Below are positions 35,819 through 44,498 of a DNA stretch of 60,916 nt, in pieces. The notes under the pieces are model-generated. The model saw only the letters and a program-made list of their open reading frames with translations. It was not told the DNA's origin and made no database searches. The stretch is from Arminella tubonensis (GTDB lineage: Bacteria; Pseudomonadota; Alphaproteobacteria; Rhizobiales; Rhizobiaceae). Made by a program: the position numbers and the translations under genes. Within the stretch, counting starts at the first letter, position 1. Every line of letters starts with the position of its first letter. Where the stretch lies: the NCBI RefSeq assembly GCF_003240585.1, contig NZ_PCDP01000043.1:1-60916 (forward strand). Direction: 5' to 3'.

Positions 35819-35887
35819 TTCTTGTAGGCTATAACGATTTCACGCGTTTTCAATGGAGTCAATCGAATTCTTATAGGTTTCAATGAT
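35819..35887. promoter_or_regulatory. Direct repeats in the gntR-importer divergent promoter region
   Basis: TTCTTGTAGGCTATAACGAT (35819-35838) and TTCTTATAGGTTTCAATGAT (35868-35887) agree at 15 of 20 positions. A short inverted repeat, ATAGT-TC-ACTAT, lies at 35938-35949, close to the gntR start. One of these may be the GntR operator; no direct proof is visible. Confidence 0.35.
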
Positions 35888-35971
35888 CGTAGGATTGGCA
35901 ATTGACATGCCAAAATCGCGGATGCAGGATAATCGTCATAGTTCACTATAACAGCTAGATCGAACGCATTC

Positions 35972-36982
35972 ATGGAGTTTTTCATCGATCGCGATCTGCC
36001 GGTACCCATCCGCTCGCAGCTCCAGGGTCTCATCGAATATGGCATCGCCTGCGGGGAATTAACCGCTGGAGAAACGCTGCCGTCGGTGCGCGAGTTGGCC
36101 GAGAAGATTGGCGTCGCGCCGATGACGGTCAGCCAGGTCTACGCCGATCTCAAGATCGCGGGCCTGATCGATGCACGGCCGGGCTCGGGTACCTTCGTCA
36201 CCGATAGCCTGCAATCGCGGCTGGCAAACCGTGCCGATGCAAGCGGCATACATCGGCACATCGACCAACTCATCGACGAAAGCCATGCGCTTGGCATCCG
36301 CTCGACCGAACTCGTCTCCTTGATCAGCTCGCGCGTGTTCTATCGCGAGAGCATCGGGCCGCAGTTTCGGATCGTGATGATCGGATTGTTTGCGGAAGCG
36401 ACGGCAAGTTATGCACGCTTCGTCGCAGCGCGGCTCGGCCGTGGCGTGACCGTCGAGCCGCTGACCGTGGCCGCCATTGAGCGGGAAACGCTCGCCAAGG
36501 CTCGGGCAAACTCCGCCGACCTCGCCATCACCTTCGCCAACCGCCACCGCGAGGTGACCGGCCTTTTGCCGAATACCAAGGTCGTCACCATCAGTTTTAC
36601 GCCCTCCGAAGAAACGCGGCTGGCGCTGGCGTCGCTCGATTCCCTTGCGTCCATCGCTGTCGTGTCGCGCTTTCCGGATTTTCTGCCGATCATGAAGAGC
36701 GGCGTGCAGCGCTTTGCACCGCATGTCACCGAGATCGCCGCGGCGACGCTCGAAACGCAAGGGTTGGATGCATTGCTCACCCGTGCAAGTGTCGTGATCT
36801 ACGCCTCCGGAGCTGAGTCCGTCCTCGCCCTGCTTCCAGAGGGCACCCAGGCCATCGAATATCGCCACGCACCCGATACCGCCGATATCGAGAGGGTCGT
36901 CGTCCCCATTATCCGCGCAGCCGGTGTGCAAACGCAGCCAGCGGAGGCGCCGCCAAAGCGGCCGGCAACCAACGACGAATAA
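35972..36982 (+). CDS. GntR-family transcriptional regulator
   Basis: The 336-residue protein has an N-terminal GntR winged helix (about residues 8-80: TLPSVRELAEKIGVAPMTVS, LKIAGLIDARPGSGTFV). A 250-residue effector domain of no obvious named class follows; it is neither a MocR aminotransferase nor an FCD or UTRA domain that I could recognise. The gene is divergent from the peptide importer and directly upstream of the catabolic genes, so it probably controls both. A strong candidate for autoregulation lies in the intergenic region. Confidence 0.85.
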   Translation: MEFFIDRDLPVPIRSQLQGLIEYGIACGELTAGETLPSVRELAEKIGVAPMTVSQVYADLKIAGLIDARPGSGTFVTDSLQSRLANRADASGIHRHIDQLIDESHALGIRSTELVSLISSRVFYRESIGPQFRIVMIGLFAEATASYARFVAARLGRGVTVEPLTVAAIERETLAKARANSADLAITFANRHREVTGLLPNTKVVTISFTPSEETRLALASLDSLASIAVVSRFPDFLPIMKSGVQRFAPHVTEIAAATLETQGLDALLTRASVVIYASGAESVLALLPEGTQAIEYRHAPDTADIERVVVPIIRAAGVQTQPAEAPPKRPATNDE

Positions 36983-37001
36983 GGACTAGGAGGAACACAT
37001 T

Positions 37002-37703
37002 ATGAAAGTTTCAGACACCAACTGGCAACAGATCGAAGCCTATCTGAAGACCGACGACCGCGCGATCCTGCCGCTCGGCAGTACCGAGCAGCACGCGCAA
37101 CTGTCGCTCTCGGTCGATTCGATCCTGTCGGAAAAGATAGCTGTCGACGCTGCCGAACCGCTCGGCATTCCGGTTTTCCCGGTCGTCCCTTACGGGATCA
37201 CGCCCTATTTTCTGGCCTATCCCGGCACGATAAGCCTGCGCATGGAAACCTATGTGCGTATCGTCAGGGACATTCTCGACGGACTGAAGCATCAGGGTTT
37301 CAAGCGTATTCTCATCGTCAATGGCCATGGCGGCAACCAGCCGGCGGGCAGCCTCGCCGTCGAATGGATGGCCGATAACCCAGGCATGGCCGTCAAGTTC
37401 CACAACTGGTGGAATGCGCCGCACACCTTTGCCAAGGTGCAGGAGATCGACACCGTCGCCTCGCATGCGTCCTGGATGGAGAATTTTCCCTGGACCCGCC
37501 TGCCCGGCACGACCTTGCCGACGCAACAAAAACCGATGATCGACCTTGCCCGCATGCGCGTCATGGGGCCGGACGCCGTCAAGGCCTATCTTGGCGACGG
37601 AAATTTCGGCGGCTACTACGAGCGCCCCGATGAGGAAATGCATGCGATCTGGGATGTTGCGGTCAAGGAGACACGCGCGCTTCTCGAAGGAGGCTGGGCA
37701 TGA
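37002..37703 (+). CDS. Creatininase-family amidohydrolase
   Basis: The 233-residue protein has the creatininase fold: LPLGSTEQHAQLSLSVDS, with metal-ligand Glu29, His31 and Asp39, and ILIVNGHGGNQPAG for the second metal site. The usual EQHGPHLPLGTD is changed to a form one residue shorter, without the GPH triplet. That suggests a substrate other than creatinine. Related enzymes open small cyclic amides or mycofactocin and pterin intermediates. It has an ideal AGGAGG site and overlaps the next gene by four bases. Confidence 0.85.
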   Translation: MKVSDTNWQQIEAYLKTDDRAILPLGSTEQHAQLSLSVDSILSEKIAVDAAEPLGIPVFPVVPYGITPYFLAYPGTISLRMETYVRIVRDILDGLKHQGFKRILIVNGHGGNQPAGSLAVEWMADNPGMAVKFHNWWNAPHTFAKVQEIDTVASHASWMENFPWTRLPGTTLPTQQKPMIDLARMRVMGPDAVKAYLGDGNFGGYYERPDEEMHAIWDVAVKETRALLEGGWA

Positions 37704-38719
37704 GCAATCCGATTGTCATCTGGGGCGCCGGCGCCATCGGCGGAACGCTGGGGGCGGCTTTCATCAGGGCCGGACATGAGGTGATCTTTGTCGACAACGC
37801 AGCAGACCATGTCGCGGCGATCAATGAGAAGGGCCTGAGGATCGAGGGCCCGATTTTCCAGGACACCGTCCGGGCGAAGGCCTTTCTGCCGGAAGACCTG
37901 GAGGGCACTTATGATCGCATATTCCTCTGCGTGAAGGCACACCACACTGAGCCGGCGAGCCACGCTTTGGTCGATCATCTTTCGTCCGACGGTTATGTGG
38001 TCTCGGCCCAGAACGGCCTCAATGAACGGATCATTGCGCCGGTCGTCGGCATCCATCGCGTCATCGGCTGCTTCGTCAATTTCGGCGCCGACTATCTGGA
38101 GCCTGGCGTCGTCCACTATAGCGGCCATGGCGCCGTCGTCGTCGGCGAATTGGACGGCAAGTTCACGGGCCGCATCGAGGCGATCTACGAGATGATGCGA
38201 GAATTCGAGCCGAAGGCGATCCTGACCGAGAACATCTGGGGATACCTATGGGGCAAGCTCATCTACGGCGCCCTGCTCTTCGGGACTGCTCTCAGCAATG
38301 ACAGCATCGTCGATGTGCTCGCCAACCCGAAGTATCGCCCGGTTCTCACAAGGCTGGCAGTCGAGGTGGGCACAGTTGCTGCCGCCAACAATATTGTGCC
38401 GGAACCCTTTGACGGCTTTGACCCCTCGGCCTTCGCACCCACGGCTGCCGCCTCCGAAACCACCCGTTCCTTCGACGAGATGGTAGCCCACAACAGCAAG
38501 TCTTTGAAATCACACTCGGGCATCTGGCGCGACCTTGCTGTCCGCAAACGCAAGACCGAGGTGGATGCGCAGGTTCTCCCCGTCGTCGAGATCGGTCATT
38601 CGCTTGGCGTCCCGACGCCGCTTGCAGCGCGGGTCGTTGCGATGATCCACGAGATCGAGGATGGCAAGCGGCCGCTCGATCTTGCCAATCTCGATGAGCT
38701 TGCGAGGGAACCGGCATGA
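37700..38719 (+). CDS. 2-dehydropantoate 2-reductase-like oxidoreductase
   Basis: The 339-residue enzyme has the Rossmann start IVIWGAGAIGGTLGAAFIRAG (G9-x-G11-xx-G14) and the ApbA/PanE C-terminal helical domain, including the conserved Lys in NIWGYLWGKLIYGAL. Paralogues of PanE in catabolic operons reduce or oxidise 2-keto or 2-hydroxy acids other than ketopantoate. The four-base overlaps on both sides place it in the GntR-linked operon. Its true substrate is unknown. Confidence 0.85.
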   Translation: MSNPIVIWGAGAIGGTLGAAFIRAGHEVIFVDNAADHVAAINEKGLRIEGPIFQDTVRAKAFLPEDLEGTYDRIFLCVKAHHTEPASHALVDHLSSDGYVVSAQNGLNERIIAPVVGIHRVIGCFVNFGADYLEPGVVHYSGHGAVVVGELDGKFTGRIEAIYEMMREFEPKAILTENIWGYLWGKLIYGALLFGTALSNDSIVDVLANPKYRPVLTRLAVEVGTVAAANNIVPEPFDGFDPSAFAPTAAASETTRSFDEMVAHNSKSLKSHSGIWRDLAVRKRKTEVDAQVLPVVEIGHSLGVPTPLAARVVAMIHEIEDGKRPLDLANLDELAREPA

Positions 38720-39474
38720 ACATCGACTTCGAACGAAAAACCGTGATCGTCACAGGTGCGGCGCATGGTTTCGGCCGAGCGATCGCACAGGCTTTCGCCG
38801 CACGCGGGGCAGCGGTTCATATCTGCGACGTCAACGAACAGGGTCTGGCGGAAACCGTCTCGCTTTGCGGCGAAAAGGTCCACTCGCATGTTCTCGACGT
38901 CGGCAATCGTTCCGCCGTGCAACTGACGGTCGCGGCCATTGCAACCTCTTGCGGCTCGATAGACGTGCTGGTCAACAACGCAGGCGGCGTCCGGGGACAG
39001 GTCGGGCGGCCGATCGAGGAGATATCGGAGGAAGACTGGCAAACGATCTTCGACGTCAATCTGTCGGGAGCCTTTTTCATGGCGCAGGCCGTGGCGCCGG
39101 TTATGAAGAAGCAGAAATCCGGTCGCATCATCAACATATCGAGCGGTGCCGGCCTTGGTATCTCGCTCACCGGCATCCAGGCTTATGCAAGTGCCAAGGC
39201 GGGCCAGATCGGTCTGACGCGGCAACTCGCCCACGAGCTCGGCGCGTGGAACATCACGGTCAACAACGTCGCTCCCGGCTTCGTCCGCTCCAATCCGACG
39301 ACCGAGCGCCAATGGGACGCGATGGGTGCGGACGGTCAGGCAAAGCTGCTGCAGACCATCGCGTTGAAGCGCCTCGGTGTGCCGGACGATATCGCCGCCA
39401 TGGTCATGTTCTTTGCCTCGGATTTCGCCGGCTGGATTTCAGGACAAGTCATCAGCGTGGACGGCGGCAAATGA
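38716..39474 (+). CDS. Short-chain dehydrogenase/reductase (SDR)
   Basis: The 252-residue protein has TGAAHGFGRAIAQAF as the cofactor site, NNAGG after strand 4, the catalytic Ser in INISSGAG, YASAK (Tyr and Lys) and the closing ISVDGG. The unusual AHGFG replaces the common xxGIG. It is an NAD(P)-dependent oxidoreductase that probably acts on a hydroxyl or keto intermediate made by its operon partners. Its start and stop both overlap neighbours by four bases (ATGA). Confidence 0.9.
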   Translation: MNIDFERKTVIVTGAAHGFGRAIAQAFAARGAAVHICDVNEQGLAETVSLCGEKVHSHVLDVGNRSAVQLTVAAIATSCGSIDVLVNNAGGVRGQVGRPIEEISEEDWQTIFDVNLSGAFFMAQAVAPVMKKQKSGRIINISSGAGLGISLTGIQAYASAKAGQIGLTRQLAHELGAWNITVNNVAPGFVRSNPTTERQWDAMGADGQAKLLQTIALKRLGVPDDIAAMVMFFASDFAGWISGQVISVDGGK

Positions 39475-40850
39475 GCGACATTCAAACCTATCTCGACGCG
39501 CATTTCGCCGAAGCGCTGGATGATCTCAAGGCCTTCTGCCGTATTCCCAGCGTCAGCACCGATCCCGCCTTCGCAGACGGAATAGCTGACGCCGCCGATT
39601 TCGTTGCCGAACGGCTGAAGCGTGCGGGCTTTTCTGCCGTCGAGTTGCTGGTGACCGGAGGCCATCCCGCGGTCTTCGGCGAGATCGTCACTGACGCTGC
39701 GCTGCCGACATTCCTCGTCTACGGCCACTACGACGTTCAACCATCTGATCCGCTGGAAAAGTGGAAGACGCCGCCATTCGAGCCTGACGAGCGCGACGGC
39801 CGGCTTTATGCCCGCGGCGTGTCGGACGACAAGGGGCCGTTGCTGATCCCGATCCTCGTGGCCGAGGCCTTCATGAAGACGGCGGGACAACTTCCCGTCA
39901 ACCTCAAGGTCTTAATCGAGGGTGAGGAGGAATCCGGCAGTCCGCACTTCGAAGCGACATTGCAGACCTATGCCGACCGCCTGGCCTGCGATCTCGTCAT
40001 CTCTGCCGATGGCGCCATGTGGCGGCCGGACCGACCATCGATCACGGTCGCAAGCCGTGGTTTGGTCGCGCTCGAAATCACCATCGAAGGCGCGTCGAAG
40101 GACCTGCATTCCGGCCGGCATGGCGGCAGTGCACCCAATCCCATCGGCGCACTCGCGTCGTTGTTGGCCTCGCTGCACGGTGGGGACGGCCGCGTGTCGG
40201 TGGATGGCTTCCTGGATGGCACGAGCCCACCGGATCCGACGATCATCGCTGCCATCGAGGCCGCGGATTTCGACGCCGACGCCTACTACCGCGAGATCGG
40301 CTCTTCCAAGCCGGACCCGATCAAATCGGGCCGCGAACTGCTCATTCGCCAATGGCTGGAGCCGACGCTCGAATTCAACGGCATTTCCGGCGGCTATCAG
40401 GGCAAGGGCACGAAGACGGTGATCCCCTCTTCCGCCAGCGCGAAGATCACCTGCCGGCTGATTGCCGGCCAGAGGCCGGAACACCTCATTGCTGTCATCA
40501 CGAGACACCTCAAGGCGCGTCTGCCGCCCGGCTTCACGCTCGACATCCATCAGCATGGACCCGGCAGTGAGGCATTCTTCGTGGACCCCAAGCTGCCGGC
40601 GCTGGAAGTCGCAGAGGCAGTCCTGACGGAATTGCTCGGCCAGAAGCCGTTGCGGGTTGCCATGGGCGCCACGATCCCGATCGGCGCGTCCTTCCGCAAA
40701 CACCTCGGCAAGGAAGCGATCTTCTTTTCCTTCTCGACGTCCGACGAGGATTACCATGCGCCGAACGAGTTTTTCCGGCTGGCAAACTTTCGCATCGGCC
40801 TGACGGCCTGGGCGATGCTGTTGACGAGGCTCGGCGCAGCCGGCGCATAA
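39471..40850 (+). CDS. M20-family metallopeptidase (dipeptidase-like)
   Basis: The 459-residue protein starts at the ATG overlapping the SDR stop (39471); a longer in-frame stretch is the shadow of the SDR gene. It has the M20 metal motifs: VYGHYDVQPSDP (His86 and catalytic Asp88), YARGVSDDKGPLL, and IEGEEESGSPHF with the general-base Glu. The dimerisation domain (about 190-330) carries DLHSGRHGG. Members hydrolyse dipeptides, N-acyl amino acids or carbamoyl amino acids. It likely cuts the substrate imported by the linked transporter. Confidence 0.92.
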   Translation: MSDIQTYLDAHFAEALDDLKAFCRIPSVSTDPAFADGIADAADFVAERLKRAGFSAVELLVTGGHPAVFGEIVTDAALPTFLVYGHYDVQPSDPLEKWKTPPFEPDERDGRLYARGVSDDKGPLLIPILVAEAFMKTAGQLPVNLKVLIEGEEESGSPHFEATLQTYADRLACDLVISADGAMWRPDRPSITVASRGLVALEITIEGASKDLHSGRHGGSAPNPIGALASLLASLHGGDGRVSVDGFLDGTSPPDPTIIAAIEAADFDADAYYREIGSSKPDPIKSGRELLIRQWLEPTLEFNGISGGYQGKGTKTVIPSSASAKITCRLIAGQRPEHLIAVITRHLKARLPPGFTLDIHQHGPGSEAFFVDPKLPALEVAEAVLTELLGQKPLRVAMGATIPIGASFRKHLGKEAIFFSFSTSDEDYHAPNEFFRLANFRIGLTAWAMLLTRLGAAGA

Positions 40851-40914
40851 TTTATTGGACGGCCCGAATGCTGGATGGCATCCATGGGCATCGAAAGAGG
40901 CAGGATCGTTTGAG

Positions 40915-42504
40915 ATGACGCAGCGGGATTTTTTCAAGCCGGGCCGTTCAGTGGCGATTTCGGACAAGGGCATGGCGGCGACGTCCCATCCGCTTGCAAC
41001 ACTTGCAGCCGTCGATATCCTGCGCGCCGGCGGCAGCGCGGTCGATGCCGCCGTGGCTGCAGTCGCGCTGCAATCGGTTGTCGACCCGCTCATGACCGGC
41101 ATCGGCGGCGATTGCTTTGCGCTCTATTGCGCCGCGGGCGGGACGCCGGTCGCCCTCAACGGCTCCGGCCGCTCGCCGAAGGGCGCGAGCCTCGACTATT
41201 ATCTCGAGCACGGTTTCACCAATATCCCTGACGACAGCCCGCATGCTGTTACCGTTCCTGGCGCGATCGATGCCTGGTGCCGACTGGTCGGCAGCTATGG
41301 CAAATTCGACATGGCGCGTGTGCTGGCCCCGGCGATCGCGGCCGCCGAGGATGGCTACCTCCTGACGCCGCGCGTCGCCCGCGATTGGGAGCGCAATAGC
41401 GACCGGGTCGCGAAAAACCCGGCTTCCGCCGCCTATTTCCTGCCGAACGGTCGCGCACCGCGCGTGGGCGGTCGCATGATCAACCCCGCCCTTGCTGCAA
41501 CGCTTCGATCGGTCGCACGCGACGGCCGCGACGGCTTCTATCGGGGAATTGTCGCCGAGGAGATTACCGGCGTGCTGAAGGGGCTCGGCGGTCTGCATGA
41601 GGAAGATGATTTCGCCAGCTACAATGCTTTCGAGACGACGCCAATCTCGGGCAAATATCGCGGTCGCGACCTGTTCGAATGCCCGCCGAATGGCCAGGGT
41701 CTGGCGGCGCTGCTGATCACCCGCATCCTCGACGGTTTCGACCTGCGGGACCCGAAGCTCAGCGAGGCCGACCGCATCCATCTGCTTGCCGAGGCGACCC
41801 AGGCCGGCTATGCCCGCCGCGACCAGCTGATCAGCGATCCCGAGCACATCACCTTCGATGTCGAGGAACTGCTGTCGGATCGCTCCATCGAGGCCATGCG
41901 CCGCGAAATCAGCCTGGAGCGTGCCGCTGACCTATCCGTGTGGGACGCCCCCACACACCGGGATACCGTCTATGTTTCGGTCGTCGACCGCGACGGCAAT
42001 GCGATCTCACTCATCAACTCGGTATTCATGCCTTTCGGCAGCGGCATCTATGCGCCGCGCTCCGGTGTCCTGCTGCAAAACCGTGGGGCCGGCTTTGTCG
42101 TCAGGCAAGGGCATCCGAACGCCATCGGCTCCCGCAAGCTGCCGTTCCATACGATCATACCAGGGATGGTGATGGAAAACGGCAAGACGCGGATGAGCTT
42201 CGGCGTGATGGGCGGGCAGTATCAGGCTTGTGGCCATGCCCATATGCTCAGCCAGATATTCGACCGCGATCTCGACCCGCAGCGGGCAAGCGATCAGCCG
42301 CGCAGCTTTTGCTTTGGCGGCAGACTTACGCTGGAGCCGACGATTTCGGAGGCGGTGAAGCTCGACCTCGATCGTCGCGGCCACATCACCGAATGGGCCG
42401 ACGAACCGATCGGCGGCGCGCAGGCCATCCTGATCGACCACGAGCGCGGCGTGCTGTTTGGCGCGTCCGATCACCGCAAGGACGGCATGGCGCTCGGCTA
42501 CTGA
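40915..42504 (+). CDS. Gamma-glutamyltransferase family protein
   Basis: The 529-residue protein is an Ntn hydrolase of the GGT family. It shows AATSHPLATLAAVDILRAGG at the N-terminus, VVDPLMTGIGGDCFALYC, PHAVTVPGAIDAWCRL, and the autocleavage site before Thr351 in HRDTVYVSVVDRDG. No signal peptide is seen, so it may be cytoplasmic, like the YwrD type. The ATG at 40915 follows a gap of 64 bases after the M20 gene. It would hydrolyse gamma-glutamyl amides. Its stop overlaps the convergent regulator gene by seven bases. Confidence 0.9.
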   Translation: MTQRDFFKPGRSVAISDKGMAATSHPLATLAAVDILRAGGSAVDAAVAAVALQSVVDPLMTGIGGDCFALYCAAGGTPVALNGSGRSPKGASLDYYLEHGFTNIPDDSPHAVTVPGAIDAWCRLVGSYGKFDMARVLAPAIAAAEDGYLLTPRVARDWERNSDRVAKNPASAAYFLPNGRAPRVGGRMINPALAATLRSVARDGRDGFYRGIVAEEITGVLKGLGGLHEEDDFASYNAFETTPISGKYRGRDLFECPPNGQGLAALLITRILDGFDLRDPKLSEADRIHLLAEATQAGYARRDQLISDPEHITFDVEELLSDRSIEAMRREISLERAADLSVWDAPTHRDTVYVSVVDRDGNAISLINSVFMPFGSGIYAPRSGVLLQNRGAGFVVRQGHPNAIGSRKLPFHTIIPGMVMENGKTRMSFGVMGGQYQACGHAHMLSQIFDRDLDPQRASDQPRSFCFGGRLTLEPTISEAVKLDLDRRGHITEWADEPIGGAQAILIDHERGVLFGASDHRKDGMALGY

Positions 42505-43481
42505 GGCCGGTCATTCGCGTCCGGTGTTCGACGACGAAGGCGCTTTCGCGTGTCCGATGCGCTCTCGCTGAAGTGAGCCCGGTAGCTCCGGGAAAATGCC
42601 GAAGCTGAGTTGAAGCCGGTCGCGGCGGCGATATCGGCGAAGGTGGCCCTGGTCTCGATCACTTTCCGGCGGGCAGCATTGAGACGCAATGCAAGATAAT
42701 GCACATGCGGGGCTACCCCCATGCCTTCCTGGAACAGCGTCTGTAAGTGCCTGGCGCTGACGCCCACCCGTTTCGCCAGTCGGGCAAGAACGATCGGCTG
42801 CTCGACATTGTCTTCCATCAGCCGCACGGCGTGCGCGACGCGGGTGTCGCTCATGCGAAGCCCTGCTGTCGACGGCATGACCTGCGCACTGCCCTGTTCG
42901 TAGATAAAAAGCCGCGTGACCTCGAGCGCCAGTGAATATCCCTGTCGGCGCCGGATGATTTCCAGCATGAGGTCGAGCGTCGGAAGCGAGCCTCCCGTGG
43001 TGATGCGCTTGCCGTCGATGACGAACCGGTCGCGTATCATTCTCACCTGTGGATAGGCGGCGGCGAATTCCTCGAAATCCTCCCAGTGGGTCGTGGCGGA
43101 AAAATTGTCGAGAAGGCTTGCCTCGGCAAGCAGCCAGCTGCCGGATTCGATGCCGGCGATCATCGAGCGGTGACGTGCCGTTTTTGACAGCTGCATCTTC
43201 AGCGCCGAGGTGGCGCTACGTCGCCAATTGTAGCTCCCCAGCACGAAAAGCGGAAACCTGTCCTTCTCCGGCCGGAACGCGGCATGGGCGGGCACGGGGA
43301 TCCGGCTCGTCGTATCCGCAGGCGCGCCGTCGGGCGTAAAGATGCGCCAACGATAGATCTCGCTGCCGACGATACGGTTTGCGCCGCGCAACGGCTCGAT
43401 CACCGATGCGATCAAGATCAGGTTTGTTTCGGGCAAAACCAGCAAGTCAATGTCGAGTGGCTCGTTGGAAGGCGCTAGCAT
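42498..43481 (-). CDS. cdhR: GlxA-type AraC regulator, probable CdhR (carnitine catabolism)
   Basis: The 327-residue protein has an N-terminal DJ-1/PfpI amidotransferase-like sensor domain (about 8-180, IDLLVLPETNLILIASVIEP) and a C-terminal double helix-turn-helix AraC domain (about 225-320, VGVSARHLQTLFQEGMGVAP, FADIAAATGFNSASAFSRSY). This layout is that of CdhR and GbdR, which activate carnitine and glycine betaine catabolic genes in Pseudomonas. It is divergent from the carnitine genes across about 100 bases, which supports the CdhR call. The start is uncertain by a few codons. Confidence 0.8.
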   Translation of the reverse strand: MLAPSNEPLDIDLLVLPETNLILIASVIEPLRGANRIVGSEIYRWRIFTPDGAPADTTSRIPVPAHAAFRPEKDRFPLFVLGSYNWRRSATSALKMQLSKTARHRSMIAGIESGSWLLAEASLLDNFSATTHWEDFEEFAAAYPQVRMIRDRFVIDGKRITTGGSLPTLDLMLEIIRRRQGYSLALEVTRLFIYEQGSAQVMPSTAGLRMSDTRVAHAVRLMEDNVEQPIVLARLAKRVGVSARHLQTLFQEGMGVAPHVHYLALRLNAARRKVIETRATFADIAAATGFNSASAFSRSYRAHFSESASDTRKRLRRRTPDANDRPQ

Positions 43482-43588
43482 GAAGCAAATGAAATCCTGC
43501 TGTTTCCAACAATGTATAATCTGCATCCATAAATGCAAAGCAATCTGGCGCCGATTGCCTCGTAATGTCGGAAACGAGGGAGAACAAG

Positions 43589-44491
43589 ATGCCTCTTGCG
43601 ATGAACCGCGACGTTTTCATCACCTGTGCTGTCACTGGGGCTGGCGATACGACGTCCCGATCCGGCCACGTTCCGATCACGCCGAAGCAGATCGCCGATT
43701 CCGCGATCGATGCTGCCAAGGCCGGGGCCGCTGTCGTCCATTGCCACGTGCGCGACCCCGAGACGGGTGCCGCCAGCCGCCGCAATGACCTTTACCGCGA
43801 AGTTACCGATCGTATCCGCTCCGCCGATATCGACGTGGTTCTCAACCTCACCGCCGGCATGGGCGGCGATCTCATCTTCGGTGATGTCGAAAGCCCCCTC
43901 CCCTTGAACCCCAAGGGCACGGATATGGCCGGCGCTTCCGAACGCGTCAGCCACGTTGCCGAATGCCTGCCGGAAATCTGCACGCTCGATTGCGGCACGA
44001 TGAACTTCAGCCTTGGCGACTACGTCATGACCAACACGCCAGGCATGTTGCGCGCCATGGCGAAGAAGATGACGGACCTCGGCGTCCGCCCCGAAATCGA
44101 GGCATTCGACACCGGCCACCTCTGGTTCGCCAAGCAGCTGGCCGAGGAAGGATTGATCGAGGACCCGGTGCTGATCCAGCTCTGCATGGGCATTCCCTGG
44201 GGTGCGCCCGACGATCTCAACACCTTCGTGGCGATGGTCAATAACGTGCCATCGAGCTGGACCTTCTCGGCGTTCTCGATCGGCCGCAACGCACTTGCCT
44301 ATCCAGCAGCGGCAGTCCTTGCCGGTGGTAACGTCCGCGTCGGGCTCGAGGACAATCTCTATGCCGGCAAGGGCATGCTGGCGACCAACGCGCAGCTGGT
44401 GGAAAAGGCGGTGACCGTCATCGAAGGCATGGGCGCCCGCATAATCGGGCCGGAAGATGTCCGCAAGAAACTGAAATTGACGAAGCGCTGA
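43589..44491 (+). CDS. cdhC: BKACE enzyme, probable dehydrocarnitine cleavage enzyme
   Basis: The 300-residue protein belongs to the beta-keto acid cleavage enzyme (DUF849) family. It has Zn-binding HCHVRDPETG (His51 and His53), VLNLTAGMGGD, and DTGHLWFAKQLAEEGLIEDP. The carnitine subgroup converts 3-dehydrocarnitine and acetyl-CoA to acetoacetate and betainyl-CoA. The assignment to that subgroup rests on the next gene, a carnitine dehydrogenase-thioesterase. The ATG at 43589 has GAGGGAG upstream; an earlier one at 43565 does not. Confidence 0.85.
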   Translation: MPLAMNRDVFITCAVTGAGDTTSRSGHVPITPKQIADSAIDAAKAGAAVVHCHVRDPETGAASRRNDLYREVTDRIRSADIDVVLNLTAGMGGDLIFGDVESPLPLNPKGTDMAGASERVSHVAECLPEICTLDCGTMNFSLGDYVMTNTPGMLRAMAKKMTDLGVRPEIEAFDTGHLWFAKQLAEEGLIEDPVLIQLCMGIPWGAPDDLNTFVAMVNNVPSSWTFSAFSIGRNALAYPAAAVLAGGNVRVGLEDNLYAGKGMLATNAQLVEKAVTVIEGMGARIIGPEDVRKKLKLTKR

Positions 44492-44498
44492 GGTGGCC

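Noticed and set aside
38661..40850. A 729-residue peptidase
   Set aside because: The first 270 codons are the shadow of the SDR gene; the peptidase homology begins at 39471.
39912..41102. Minus-strand frame of 396 codons
   Set aside because: It is antisense to the M20 and GGT genes; the long open frame is an effect of GC-rich codon use.
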